A DNA stretch of 64,000 nt from Bombardia bombarda (lineage: Eukaryota; Ascomycota; Sordariomycetes; Sordariales; Lasiosphaeriaceae), in NCBI GenBank assembly GCA_030512295.1, contig JAULSR010000014.1:84501-148500 (forward strand), written 5' to 3'. The translations under genes were made by a program, and so were the position numbers. Positions 32,676 to 43,681 of this stretch are shown one piece after another. The notes beneath the pieces were generated by a model. That model ran no database searches, was not told where the DNA came from, and worked only from the letters and a program-made list of their open reading frames with translations. Position 1 is the stretch's first letter; every line of letters begins with the position of its first letter.

Positions 32676-33863
32676 TTCGAGAGACATGTGAGCTCATACT
32701 GTTGTCATATCGGTCTAAGATTTGCCTTACGTTCACGTCGCGCAATTTATTCTTGCTTTCTTGCTTCAAGTTCAACACAAATATTTTTAGTGATGGGTAT
32801 GACTGGAGCCATAACCTAGGATAAGCAAGGCAGTTTATTGTCTTTATTCCAGCAGTCATGCTAAGTGGATATTTGACCTGCTATCTTGTTTATGACTTGG
32901 TCTAGGAGACAGGTAATCGGAGTTTTTTGACGGAGATAATATGATCGAAGAACATGACGAGCTGACAGGGGAGGTCATATCGGAATGGAATGGATTCGTC
33001 ATGGCCGTAGATAGCAAGAACTCGAACGACCCTATCCATCTTATCTTGCAGTCAGTTGTTGTCCATACTACTCCGTAATGGTTCATGTTGTGAAGAGAGT
33101 CGCACTTCTCTAATCCATTTGAGACTGGAGGAGGAACGGGCAGTGATGTACGTTGGACCCCTGATGAAATCTAAGCAAGGATGTCAAAGGTGCTTTTGTT
33201 TGTCATTAAGTCTAGGACCGAACGTGGTGCCGGAAGGCAATCGTCGGGATCCTCCTTTATGCGATTTTGTGATGTCACTTGCTGGTGGGTCACTTTCCAG
33301 ACTGCCATTGGCACTACCGGATTGTTGAGCGACCGAAGACGTCGCTCTCGAATGATGCTGGACCAGTGGCTGCTATAGAGGGGACCAATTGATTGAGAGG
33401 TGCAATGATGCTGACTTGGAGATGCAGGAAGCTTTGCTCTCCCGCGGAAGAGCCCCCCACGCGTGTGGGTGCCAAGACAAAGTTCTAGCTAGTCTCGTCG
33501 GAAGAAGATGGCCGGGTTAGGGCCGGGTTAGCACCTGTCACCAAGTGGGTCGAGAGGGCGAAAATCTTTTTGTCGGGTTTCATTGCTGGATGAGCTGAAT
33601 GAGACTAGGGACGACTTGGCCATAATCGCGCGACTGATTTTTTTTTTTTTGCTTCAAAAAGCTGCTGCTGCCGCTACTTCGCATCATCCCGACACACTCT
33701 CGATTCGTTGCAACATTGGTCAAAAGGTGGGGAAAAGAAGCCTTGTCGTCTCCCATCCTTCTCTCTCCTTCCACCTCTGACTCTTCTTCTTTTCATCAAG
33801 ATAACCAGATTTTGTCACCTGTTTTCAGCCAAACGATTGATCGGATCTCTGTTCCAACCAACC
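32676..33863. other. Spacer between the RNA-binding protein and the transporter
   Basis: No gene is supported. A pyrimidine-rich stretch (33750-33800) precedes the transporter start and is probably its promoter and leader. Confidence 0.45.
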
Positions 33864-34512
33864 ATGGGGCAGCTATCGTTTCAGGCGTCCAACGCCATCA
33901 TTTACGTGTCATATGGGGTCTTTCTGTGAGCAAAAGTTCGATGGATGCAGGAGATGGGGCCCAAAAACCCCGTCTCGATCCACCCCGTCTGTTCCTCGGC
34001 GCTTTGCGGGTTGCGTCGGCTGACATGGCACCCATCACCACAGCGCGATCGGGACAGGCATCGCCTGGAAGATGAGAAGGCAGAACAAGGGAGAATATCT
34101 CGCTGGCAACAGGACTCAGACGGGTTAGGAAAAAAATCTCCAGCGCTCGCTACTTACTTACCCTTGAGAATGCGCGATGAGAGGGAAATGCGGCTTTCGT
34201 CTATCTGTTTCCCCCTCCATCTGCTGAACTGGCATCACGTTGCATTGGGTTTGGTCAATCACATACTAACTGTTGCGTAAATAATGTTGCAGCGTTTCCG
34301 CTTGCTCTGAATTTCATCGCCTCCGGTGAGTAGAGACAGCGAGCGACGCCTCAGCGCGCAAGCTATCGACCAGAAATGGCCCTTGAAGATCAGAGCGGCA
34401 GCAAATCGGTCACCAAAAGAGCACACTTCTACCACACCACGAGACAAGTCCTGAAACGGACGCAATTCCGATGGCGACCTTGACTTGGGGCAAAGAAGAC
34501 ATGGGCAAATTC

Positions 34513-34601
<89 letters not shown>

Positions 34602-36628
34602 GTGAGGAAGCTGGCGATAAGCGGCTGACCTTAGGTTCGTACCCAAAAGAAAATCACCTATCTTCATCCCCTCCTTTGGCAAGTCTCGCGGCATCTTTTT
34701 TTTCTGGATCTCAGACATGGGATCTGGAAGAGGCTGTTTGCGGGATGGTGGTGGCCACGGGGGATGAGGATTGCGGCTCACTACGGGCGCTGAATTTGAA
34801 GCAATGCTCGCTGGATCCAACCACCCTTCCTCAACTCTTCTCTCCCGCGGGGAGAGGGAGAGAGAGCTGAGGGTGGAATGGGGAGGAGATCCGGTAGCTT
34901 GTGGAGATGAGGCTGAGATTGTACCGTGATTACTCGATCAAGTTAATGCTTGCGTGGGAAATGTGCTGCCGCTCAGATCGACAAAAAAAACCCCCTTTTC
35001 CCTTCCTTCCCTCCCCCTTCTGCACGCTGCGTATGTTTTGCTGACCTTCGCAGCCCTTGGATCGGGAATGCTGTTTTCTTACCCCGAGCTCGCGACGCTT
35101 GCTGGCGTCCAGGGTGTCATCGTGTACGCCCTGGCCTCCGCCCTGCCCCTGTTTGTCTTCTCCGCGCTGGGCCCCATCATCCGACGCAAGTGCCCAGAGG
35201 GCTTTGTCCTCACCGAGTGGACACGCCAGCGATACGGAGTCATCGCGGCCCTGTATCTCAGCTTCATGACGCTTGTGACGCTGTTCCTGTACATGGTTGC
35301 CGAGCTATCTGCCATTGGACAGGTCGTCAACGCGCTGACTGGGCTCGATGGGCTGCCTGTCATTATCGTCGAATGCGTCATCACGACGATTTACACGTGT
35401 ATGTATTGTTCAGGCCTTGTGTCGAGAATAAGATTGGGGCAATGTGCTGACTTGGTTATGGTTATAGCTATGGGTGGATTCAAAGTATCCTTCATCACAG
35501 ACAACATCCAGGGAGCAATGGTTGTTGGCCTGATTATCATTGCGGCAATCGCTATCGGCGTCGAGACCAAGATCGACACGAGCTTGATTGGGCCCTCGGG
35601 ACTGACACAACCCAGCTTGCTGGGCTGGCAGCTGTTGTATATCCTTCCCGTCGCCATCTTGACAAATGACTTTTTCTTGGTATGCTGCTCCTCCTTGCCC
35701 CCCCCCCCCCCCCCAGAAAAAGACGACGGAAAGAGAATACTGACTCTTGGCGTCCTTACAGTCGAGCTTCTGGCTCCGAACCTTCGCCTCCAAGACCGAC
35801 AGAGATCTATGGATCGGCATCTCCATGGCTGCAGGTGCCATCCTCGTCATCATTACGATGGTCGGCTGCACCGGTCTCGTTGCCGCGTGGGCCGGCCTGT
35901 GGCCCGGTGACGACCCCGAGAACCCGATCCCCGGCTCCATTGCCCTCTTTGTCCTGCTGGAACAGCTCCCGTCGTGGGTCATGGGCATCGTGCTCGTCAT
36001 GTCGGTGACGCTCAGCACTGCCGCCTTCGACTCGCTGCAGTCGGCTATGGTCTCGACTGCCTCCAACGACCTGTTCCGCAACAGGCTTGGCATCTGGTGG
36101 ATCCGCCTCGCCGTCGTGCTGGTCATCATCCCCGTCGTGGTCATTGCCATCCGCGCCCCTTCCATCCTGCAGATCTTCCTGATCTCGGACCTGGTCTCGG
36201 CCGCGACCATCCCTGTGCTCGTCATTGGCCTGTCGGATGCCTGCTACTGGTGGCGCGGCTTCGAGGTCGTCGTCGGCGGGCTCGGCGGCATCCTGACCGT
36301 GTTCATCTTCGGCACCATCTACTACGACAGCGCCCTCGCTGGCGCCCAGCTGATCCTGCTGGAGCAGGGCCTGTACGGGGACGACTGGGGCGCGTTCGGC
36401 GCGTTCGTCGCCGCGCCGTTCGGCGGTCTGCTATGGGGGTTCGGCGCGCTTGCTCTGCGGCTTGCGGTGCAGTTTCTCATTGCCAGGTCGAGGGGAGAGC
36501 GATTCGATGCCCTCGATCGCCCGGTCTATCTCTCGGAGGAGCACGATAGCGCCGGAACCGGCTATGAAGGGGAGGCTGAAACTACTGTCTTGGACAGGCC
36601 GGGCAAGGGAAGTGGCAAGTTTGTCTAA
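33864..36628 (+). CDS. Sodium:solute symporter family (SSS) permease
   Basis: Six exons, 33864-33925, 34044-34123, 34293-34325, 35054-35398, 35468-35679 and 35762-36628, give 532 aa. All phases match. The first three small exons are separated from the body by a 728-nt intron carrying a (GAC)n tract; without them the protein would lack its first membrane helix. Visible segments are MGQLSFQASNAIIYVSYG (TM1), an NKGEYLAGNRTQTG loop, FPLALNFIASALGSGMLFSY, a WTRQRYG loop, IYTSMGGFKVSFITDNIQG (the family's 'GG.kavi.TDviQ' motif) and roughly a dozen further hydrophobic helices. Fungal members carry urea, polyamines or other solutes; the substrate is not evident. The cytosolic tail is acidic. Intron 5 contains a C16 run. 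Confidence 0.9.
34517..34600. repeat. (GAC)n microsatellite inside transporter intron 3
   Basis: gaggac repeats are followed by about 23 gac/acg triplets. Confidence 0.92.
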
Positions 36629-36666
36629 ACCGTACCGCGCGTCTGGAGGGACTGGGCTGTCTGTTG

Positions 36667-36843
36667 ATGGATGGATGGATGGATGGGTGGGTGGATGGAT
36701 GGATGGGTGGATGGATGGAAGGATGGATGGATGGATGAATGGGTGGATGGATGGATGGGTGGATGGAAGGATGGATGGATGGATGGATAGATGGATGGAG
36801 ATGGATGGATGGATGGATGGATGGATGGATGGGTGGATGGGTA
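36667..36843. repeat. (GGAT)n microsatellite with ggtg/gaag variants
   Basis: About 40 tetranucleotide units directly after the transporter stop codon. Confidence 0.95.
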
Positions 36844-37470
36844 TAATGGCTGATGACGTTTCTTGCTCTAATCGCCTGTTTCCCTCTGTTTGCGGTTGCG
36901 TTTTTGGTCATATTTCCATCTCGAAATTACTTACCCCCTATTGTCTACAACTACTACACCTGCACATCACCCCAAACCCCGACCCTCAACCCTCCAAACC
37001 CAAACCGAGTTTTTTTTTTTTTTTTTTTTTTCTTTTTTCGGTGGCGTCATATCAAAGCCAAGGAACGACATATATGTCTATTCGTATACAAAAAGAGACC
37101 CGCAAGCTTGGTTATGTCTATTGAATATCATCAACGCTTTAAATAGGAGATGGTCAGTGAAATGGCTATACATATAGTTGTTGGTCTTTCAGAGCTTGTT
37201 CAACTGTTTGCCCTGTCCTCGATGACTGTCAGCTGGAACAAATATGGAATCGAAACAATGGGAACAGGGCCACCAGCAACGGAACTGTGTTACCCAAACG
37301 TGATTTAATATGGCAAATACGTATCGTGTGCAGCTTGCAGTTTATGTCACCAAGCCTCAGCCGAAGGTGTTGTGTTCTACCAAGAGATTATAAATGACGA
37401 TCATCCAGCTCTGCATATTTAGTACAGGCTGCTGATGGTCGGTATATATATACATTACAGCTAGAGAAGC
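36844..37470. other. Convergent 3' spacer
   Basis: Includes T-runs at 37011-37040. No gene is seen. Confidence 0.45.
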
Positions 37471-37542
37471 ACGGAGTTACAGCTAGAGAAGCACGGAGTT
37501 ACAGCTAGAGAAGCACGGAGTTACAGCTAGAGAAGCACGGAG
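37455..37542. repeat. 23-bp tandem repeat (agttacagctagagaagcacgg)
   Basis: Four nearly identical copies. Confidence 0.92.
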
Positions 37543-37628
37543 ACGTGACGCATTTGTGCCGGTTATTGTACACACATATATCTACAGTTTGCTACAGCCA
37601 AACGCCCCAGACAACCTTTCTCCGGAGC

Positions 37629-38672
37629 CTACAGGTCATACTCAGCCTTGGTCTTCTGCTTATCCTCCTCCTGCAGCCTATCCAGCAGCTTCTTCTCGGC
37701 CTCCCAGCCCTCAAGAGAGGTGTGCTTGACGGTGCCAAAGATGCGCCAATCGTCCTGCTCCCACGTGGAGGGGTTGATGGAGCATGTGAGCACAATGTTC
37801 TCCTCGAGGTCGACCTCCTTCTCGCTCCCGGGCACGACGCGGTCCCCGCCGGCCTTGCTGCTGCTGCTGCTGCTGCTGCTGCCGCTGTGCTCGACGATGC
37901 GCTGCCGGCTGGCGATGGCCACGACGACCTGCCGGACGATGGGGCTGTCGGTGTCGGTGCCCATGATGGCGATCTTGTCGGAGATGACGCGCGGGTAGCG
38001 CCACGTGTTGTTGTACTTGACCAGCTCCCAGCCGTACCGGCGCCCCTTGGGCCGCTTCTCGATCTGGGACACCAGGGGGAAGTACAGCTCGTTGACGCAG
38101 ACCTTGCGCAGGGTGGCCAGGTCGCCGGCGGCGACGGCCTCGGCCATGGAGCGGTGGAGGGCCCTGGCGGTGGCCAGGGCGAGGGCGCTCTTGGGCCTGA
38201 AGCGCGCGGGGCGCAGGATGGTCGGCTTGGAGGCCCAGACCATCAGGACGCGCTGGAGGAGGTCGAAGAACTTGACCTTGGTCAGGTTCCTGAGGAAGCC
38301 GAAGAACTTGCGGCCGCCGGGGAATTGGGCGTAAGGCGGGGCGACGAAGGTCTGGGGGAGGAGCATGGCCACGTCGGCGGACGAGAGCGCCTGTCCCGCC
38401 CTCCTCCCTCTGTCCCTGATCTGATCCACCGAGGGCGCCGCCGTCCTGTTGTCGAGCCGTTGCTGCGAGGCAGTGAAGAGGGAAGGCGTCTTTTCCCTGC
38501 GCTTGGCTGGAGCCTTGGCGCACCGAGGCGGGGTGGTGGAAAGCGGGCGCGACGAAGAGGGCGCTGACGCCGCGGGCACGACGCGCGGTGCCGCCATTGA
38601 TGTCGTCGCGGACGGCGACCGCATCCACATGTCGCGGGCGCCGCCGCGCAGGCCCAACCTCGAGGCCGCCAT
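37629..38672 (-). CDS. Mitochondrial ribosomal protein mL45 / MBA1-like (Tim44-like fold)
   Basis: Intronless, 347 aa. The N-terminus is a mitochondrial presequence rich in Arg, Ser and Ala (MAASRLGLRGGARDM ... RPLSTTPPRCAKAP). The body shows ADVAMLLPQTFVAPPYAQFP, FFDLLQRVLMVWASKP, RPKSALALATARALHRSMAE and LATLRKVCVNELYFPLVSQI, then KGRRYGWELVKYNNTWRYPR, as in fungal mL45/MBA1 proteins. These dock the mitoribosome to the inner membrane near Oxa1 for co-translational insertion. A serine run (eight AGC codons, 37859-37880) lies in a variable loop. The tail ends WEQDDWRIFGTVKHTSLEGW, which is well conserved. Confidence 0.85.
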   Translation of the reverse strand: MAASRLGLRGGARDMWMRSPSATTSMAAPRVVPAASAPSSSRPLSTTPPRCAKAPAKRREKTPSLFTASQQRLDNRTAAPSVDQIRDRGRRAGQALSSADVAMLLPQTFVAPPYAQFPGGRKFFGFLRNLTKVKFFDLLQRVLMVWASKPTILRPARFRPKSALALATARALHRSMAEAVAAGDLATLRKVCVNELYFPLVSQIEKRPKGRRYGWELVKYNNTWRYPRVISDKIAIMGTDTDSPIVRQVVVAIASRQRIVEHSGSSSSSSSSKAGGDRVVPGSEKEVDLEENIVLTCSINPSTWEQDDWRIFGTVKHTSLEGWEAEKKLLDRLQEEDKQKTKAEYDL

Positions 38673-38682
38673 GGTGGCCGAT

Positions 38683-39590
38683 TCTTTTTTTTTTTTTTTT
38701 ATTTTTTTTTTATTTTTATTTTTATTTTTTTTTCACTGCGTGTGCGTCGTTGACGAGGCGGGTATTGAGGGTGGTTGGATCGTGACAAGTCTGTCTGTCT
38801 GGCGGGGTCGGGGAGGTTATCGCAGGGCTCTCGACGGGCGGTATCGGCCGTCGTCAAACATGGCCAGATGGGCGTGTAACAACCTTGAACTCGACGATTT
38901 GTCGACGGCGAGACCCCTCTCAAATTTTCCCACACCAGAAAAAAAAACGCCCGAGCTTCCAGAAAAATCCACCCGGCAGCTTTGCCTGCCAGCCGGCCAT
39001 TCGGAGACATTTATGGGGGGTGGGGAACTGAGGGCGGATTAGATGGCTGCGACCAATCACATGCGGCAATTGCAAAAGGTCCCCCCAGTGAATCGCAGTG
39101 TAACCAGGGGGGGACAGGATCCCCCGCTCTCTGCCTTCTTTGGGCAGGTCCTTCTTTGGGCAGGTCTCTCTCTCTCCATGTGTCCATGACCTCAGCGCGC
39201 CCAACTCTTCGCAACTCTTTCACTTGGTTGCCGTCCATAGCCGGACCGAGATCCAGCCAGAATCGAAAGGTTAATTCATTTATTTATATATGTAATAGCA
39301 GCAGCCCCAAATCTTGGAAGAAACAAGCAAAAAACCAAAAACCCCAAAAAACCAAAAACCCCAAAAAACCCTCCCCCCCCCCCCCCCCCCAAATTCATGT
39401 TCTTTGTGTTTTCTGCCACAGCATAGATATAACTGTTGAGATTGGTGGTCTGTTGAGATTGGTGGTCTGTTGAGATTGGTGGTCTTGGTCCTCGCCCCGC
39501 CTTCCTGTCTGAAAGTCCACGACTCTTTTCTTTTCTTCTCTCCTCCATGCTCCCACGTGAAAGATAGGTGCGCCGCCCCATCATCTTCAT
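38683..39590. other. Divergent promoter region with T-tracts and a C20 run
   Basis: T-rich tract 38684-38733, an aaaaccccaaaa repeat 39330-39370, C20 at 39370-39390, and three copies of ctgttgagattggtggt (39433-39483). No gene is seen. Confidence 0.55.
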
Positions 39591-40553
39591 ATGTCCAACC
39601 GAATGAGGGCGCCCACCGCACACGGGCGGACAAGCAGCAACCAGAACACTGCCGACGGCAGCAGCAACAGCAACGGCTTCGGCGCCTTCGCCTCTCCGAC
39701 GACCAGAGAAGGCAGGGATAGAGCGGACAGAGACCGGGATCGGGACAGGAATCGAGATCGGGTCAGGGTCAGGGTCAGGGACAGGTACAGGAACAGAGAG
39801 AGGAGCAGCAACTCCCCGTGCGCGCATTCGTCACTGCTCCAGCCGCGGGTCGCCGTCGTGCTCGGCGTGCCCAAGACGTGGTACCCTCTCCTATTCGTCT
39901 GCCGCTTGCTGTCCACCATGCCCGCGATATGGTGGGGTCTGCCGAGCGCCCTCCGCCTGCTCGTTATGCTGTACTTGATTCTCTTTGGTCATGGCAGAAG
40001 TAGCTGCAGCAGCAGCAGCAGCAGCAGCAGCGGCAGCAGCAGCAGCAGCAGCAGCTCCAGCCTGGGTCCAAGCCCGGCGATAGTCACCTACGATCTCTCG
40101 TCCTTCGAGTCCAGGCTGAGGCTTACCGAGACGCTGCTCGCTTCCATCTGGGTATGGCAGCAGCCTCTCTTATCTCCTTCATTCACATTTCACATGGATT
40201 CTGGCGCTGACTGGCAGCAAACACGTGAACAGTGTGGGTCTTCGGCATATCTCTCCTTCTTCTTTACCGACTGTCTCATGTCACGATGGTAGGACCTCCA
40301 CACCCGCTTCCTTTCCTTTTTCCTCCTTGCTGTTGCTGGAAAGAAGCAGACGAAAGATGAGCTGACGACTTGTCCCCTCGACAACAACAGGCTCCTCAAC
40401 TACACCCCGCTGGGAACAACCGTCCGCCTCCTCACCACCAACGCCCTGAACGGCTACTTCACATCCTGGGTCCTCTACCTGGTCGGTGGCGCCAACGACC
40501 CGCGCCTGCTTCTCCCCGCCTGGATAGGCATCTCGACGGTACATGATAAACAC

Positions 40554-40603
<50 letters not shown>

Positions 40604-40980
40604 CTTTTGCATCGTGCAGTGTACGACGAAGAAAAAAAAATATAAAAAAATAAATAAAAAAATAAAAAAAAAATAAAATAAAAAAATAAAAAAAGCTTAC
40701 CTGACCTGGCTGACCGTCCATTGTGCTACGACAGGTTTTAACCATCATGTACCACGTCACACAGCGAAAGATCAACATCCGCAAGGAGACGTCCATGTCC
40801 GCTGGCGTCTTCTCCATCGCCAGCTTCGTCAGCATGGTCGCCCTTCTCGCCCAGGTGCATACATACCCGTCCGATTACCCCAGCATCCCCTTGGTGACGT
40901 TTGGGAAGAGAGCGTGGCAGGAGGTCGGGAGGGTTGCCGTCACACTTATGGAGTACGGCAATGCAACAAGGGAGTTATGA
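39591..40980 (+). CDS. EOS1: EOS1-like ER membrane protein (N-glycosylation / stress)
   Basis: Four exons, 39591-40151, 40233-40288, 40391-40538 and 40735-40980, give 336 aa. All donors are GTA-type and the phases match. The N-terminal 75 residues are hydrophilic with an Arg-Asp dipeptide run (RDRDRDRNRDRVRVRV). The conserved EOS1 core follows: VPKTWYPLLFVCRLLSTMPA, a variable Ser run (about 20 Ser, AGC codons at 40002-40060), LLASIWCGSSAYLSFFFTDC, LMSRWLLNYTPLGTTVRLLT and then several hydrophobic helices. In yeast Eos1 is an ER membrane protein needed for normal N-glycosylation and oxidative-stress tolerance. Intron 3 carries a (CT)19 tract and an A-rich tract. Confidence 0.9.
40559..40693. 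repeat. (CT)n and A/T-rich tract inside EOS1 intron 3
   Basis: About 19 CT dinucleotides, then a region of A-runs separated by single T. Confidence 0.92.
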
Positions 40981-41660
40981 TGACGTTGGAAGGGCAAGGA
41001 AGGCATTGGGGTGGGGGGAGAACTGTGTGGGACTTTTTTTTTTTTTTTTTTTGACTTTTTTTTTTTTTTTTTTGGTTGGGTTGTTTTTCATGTCACGGAT
41101 CGTGAAGTTTTGGATATGTTTCTTTTACGATAACCCCCAGACTGGGATATCAGGGGAGGCAGCAGATAGGAGTCCAGGGTTGACGGTTTCGGGTCTCCCG
41201 TTTGGGGGAAAGGGGCAAAACAGCGAGCGGCCAGAGCGGCCAAGACAAGGCCGGACCAGAGGTCACGAATCATGTTCGCAAACAGGGGGGAACAGGAACA
41301 GGTGGTTTTTGCCATAAGATTTCATTGCATAAAAATTGTAAGTGCTGCAGAGCCCATAACGAGAGACATGCAGATTATGTACGTTCATTCCAGTCTGACT
41401 TGACCGAGCATAAGGCAGCTTGAGCAAACCATCCTTATCGCAGAAAAAAAAAAAAAACCTCCCCTTCACTATACTCGGCGAGAGTGAGAGGAAGCCCGTA
41501 ACCATCATGGGGTATCATGCGTATGCGCCGCTAGAGCCTCGCAACTGCGAGGTCTCTCTCACTTGAATATCAAAGAACTCGGCCTCCGTGATTTGTACGG
41601 CGGACGCCGCGCCCAGACATTGATTTGGGTGCTGGCACGACACGGCACGACTGGCATGTC
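40981..41660. other. Convergent 3' region between EOS1 and eIF1
   Basis: Two T-runs (41034-41073). No gene is seen. Confidence 0.5.
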
Positions 41661-41665
41661 AGGCT

Positions 41666-42490
41666 TCAGAAGCCATGGACCTGTATAGTTGTCAGTATAA
41701 GAACGATGTGGGAAAGAGACCTGGACAAGTTGCGTACCTTGATGGTCTTCTCATTAAGGCCGAGGCCCTCGTCCTTGCTGATGAGAAATTCCTTGATCTT
41801 GAGACGCTGGTCACCCTGGAGCTGGATCACCTCGCCCATACCCTTGGACTCGGTGTCGCTGATGATAGTGCCATTGCAAGCTGGTGAGGAGGGGTCAGCC
41901 CATCTCTCCCGTCATACAGAAAGAGCCTTGTGTGTCGAGACCTACCGAAAATCTTCTTCACGACCTTGAGGATCTTCTTGTGGTCAAACCTGCTGGGAAT
42001 GCCTTGGACAGTGGTCAAGGTCTTGCGTCCATTACGCTCTGGACAATTGCATGTTAGCGCGGGTGTTTTTTGCGACTTGTTTCGGTCATCACCACGCGAC
42101 GTGGCGCGACCGACCCAGCGACAGGGAGCAACGTGCGTTGAATGCGTATATGGATGTACTCCTGAGTTTGTTTGGTCTGTCCGGAGTCGTCGTCGGCTTC
42201 GGCGAAGGGGTCTGTGTAGTATATCGATGTTAGCAGTTGCGTTATCAAGAAAGAGAAGAAGAGCCCGAGGTGGGCGCGCAGTGGAGGATGCTGATGAATC
42301 GGGGGGTGTCGCGTGGGACAAGGGCGCCTCGGGATCGACAAGATGTCTGTCGATCGGCAAGATGGCGGGCGGTCTGCCATTGTTCTTGGGATGCGGTTTT
42401 GGAGCGCAGAAATTGGGATGGAAAATATCGGGCACGGGGTGCAGAGCTGGGGGGGAACGTGCCGTATGTCTTGAGATTTTCGATTGACAT
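41666..42490 (-). CDS. SUI1: Translation initiation factor eIF1 (SUI1)
   Basis: Five exons, 42490-42463, 42211-42137, 42038-41946, 41880-41738 and 41680-41666, give 117 aa. The product matches eIF1 throughout: MSIENLKTYDPFAEADDDSG, QEYIHIRIQQRNGRKTLTTV, FDHKKILKVVKKIFACNGTI, GEVIQLQGDQRLKIKEFL and NEKTIKVHGF. eIF1 binds the 40S subunit near the P site and enforces start-codon selection. Introns 1 and 2 can be joined in frame only if their donors are GC: both begin GCACGT and end ACACAG or TCCAG with a CTAAC branch site. Introns 3 and 4 are ordinary (GTAGGT, GTACGC). The last exon is only five codons including the stop. There is a small insertion (ESKG) before GEVIQLQ. Confidence 0.95.
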
Positions 42491-42499
42491 AAACTCGAG

Positions 42500-43681
42500 T
42501 TTATCGGGGTGTCCTGGGGAGAAGGGTTTGTAAGGTGGCCCGGGGGGGTTGCAGCGACCGACGACTGTGTCTCGCTAAGCTTGTGATATGGAAGATGTAC
42601 GAGAGGATGGACCGGCGGTGTTTTGTGGGTTTGGGTAAGCGCTGATTGTGAGGCAGATGCAGTCGGTGGTTATATGCTGATGTCGGTGGTGCGATTGTTG
42701 AAAGGAGGAGAGGGAGGATGCGAATATAAGGGTTGAGGGGAAGAGATAATGAAATGGTGGGGACATGGGGACTTGGGGTGGGTGGGTGCTTCCAAACTGA
42801 GCAAAACGCTCGCTGTCTGCGGTGAGGCCACAAGGCAGCGACAGTCCAGCGACAAGTCCAGCGATAGTCTAGCGATAGTAGTCCATCCATCGGGGTGAGT
42901 CTTGTACCCCACACGTAGACCCTGAAAGCGGCTAGTAGCGTGCGACATTCCAGGCAAGATGCTTCGGCGGTACGAAGAATGCACCTCGTGCAGGTGGCCT
43001 CGAGGTGGCCCCGAGGTGGCGTCACAGGTCACTCGTCAAACCAACTCTATCGCCGCCGGCCTGGGACGTCCCTTCCAGACTTCCTTCCAGGTTTCCTTCC
43101 AGGTTTCCTTCCAGATTTCCTTCCAGATTTCCTTCCAGGTCGGTCTCGATGAATTGGGGCGTGTGCAAGTCCTGTCGTGCTTATCCCCACGGAAGCAGCT
43201 GCCCCTCCCTCCACCAATGAGCATGACGAGCCGCCAAGGTCCTGCCTTCCACGCCGATTGCGCTCATTGATCGCAACACCTGTCCAGAGAGTCAGGCAGC
43301 CCCCCAGGCGTGCTGTCCAGGGGCTGGTTCGGGCCCATTTGGGCAGTGGAGGAGCCGTAGGGTAGGTAGGGTTTGAGCCGCGGGGGATGCTCAGGCCCCT
43401 CTCTTTGTCGCCTCCCCCGTCCCCGTCCGTTTTCGTGCTTTGGCCCTGCCGCAGCAGCAGCAGCAGCAGCAGCTTGACCACCTCCACCACCACCACCACC
43501 ACCACCACCACCACCACCACCTCCACCACCACCACCTCCACCACCACCACCTCCACCACCCACCACAACGCCCAAGCCACCACCTTCCCACTACGGCGAA
43601 TCCGTACTTCCCGTGCTTACGTTAGCTTCCGCCAGTTTCGACCCGGGAAAGTCTAAATCCCTAAATCCCCTAAATCCCCCC
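42500..43681. other. Divergent promoter region of eIF1 and TRM44
   Basis: Contains a gttgaggggaagag-type purine stretch, cagcgacaagtc repeats (42838-42880), six copies of ttccttccaggt/at (43078-43140), a (CAG)7 run (43452-43472) and a (CCA)n tract (43480-43563). No gene is supported. Confidence 0.55.
43452..43564. repeat. (CAG)n and (CCA/CCT)n trinucleotide tracts
   Basis: Seven CAG triplets, then about 26 CCA triplets with interspersed CCT, upstream of TRM44. Confidence 0.92.
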
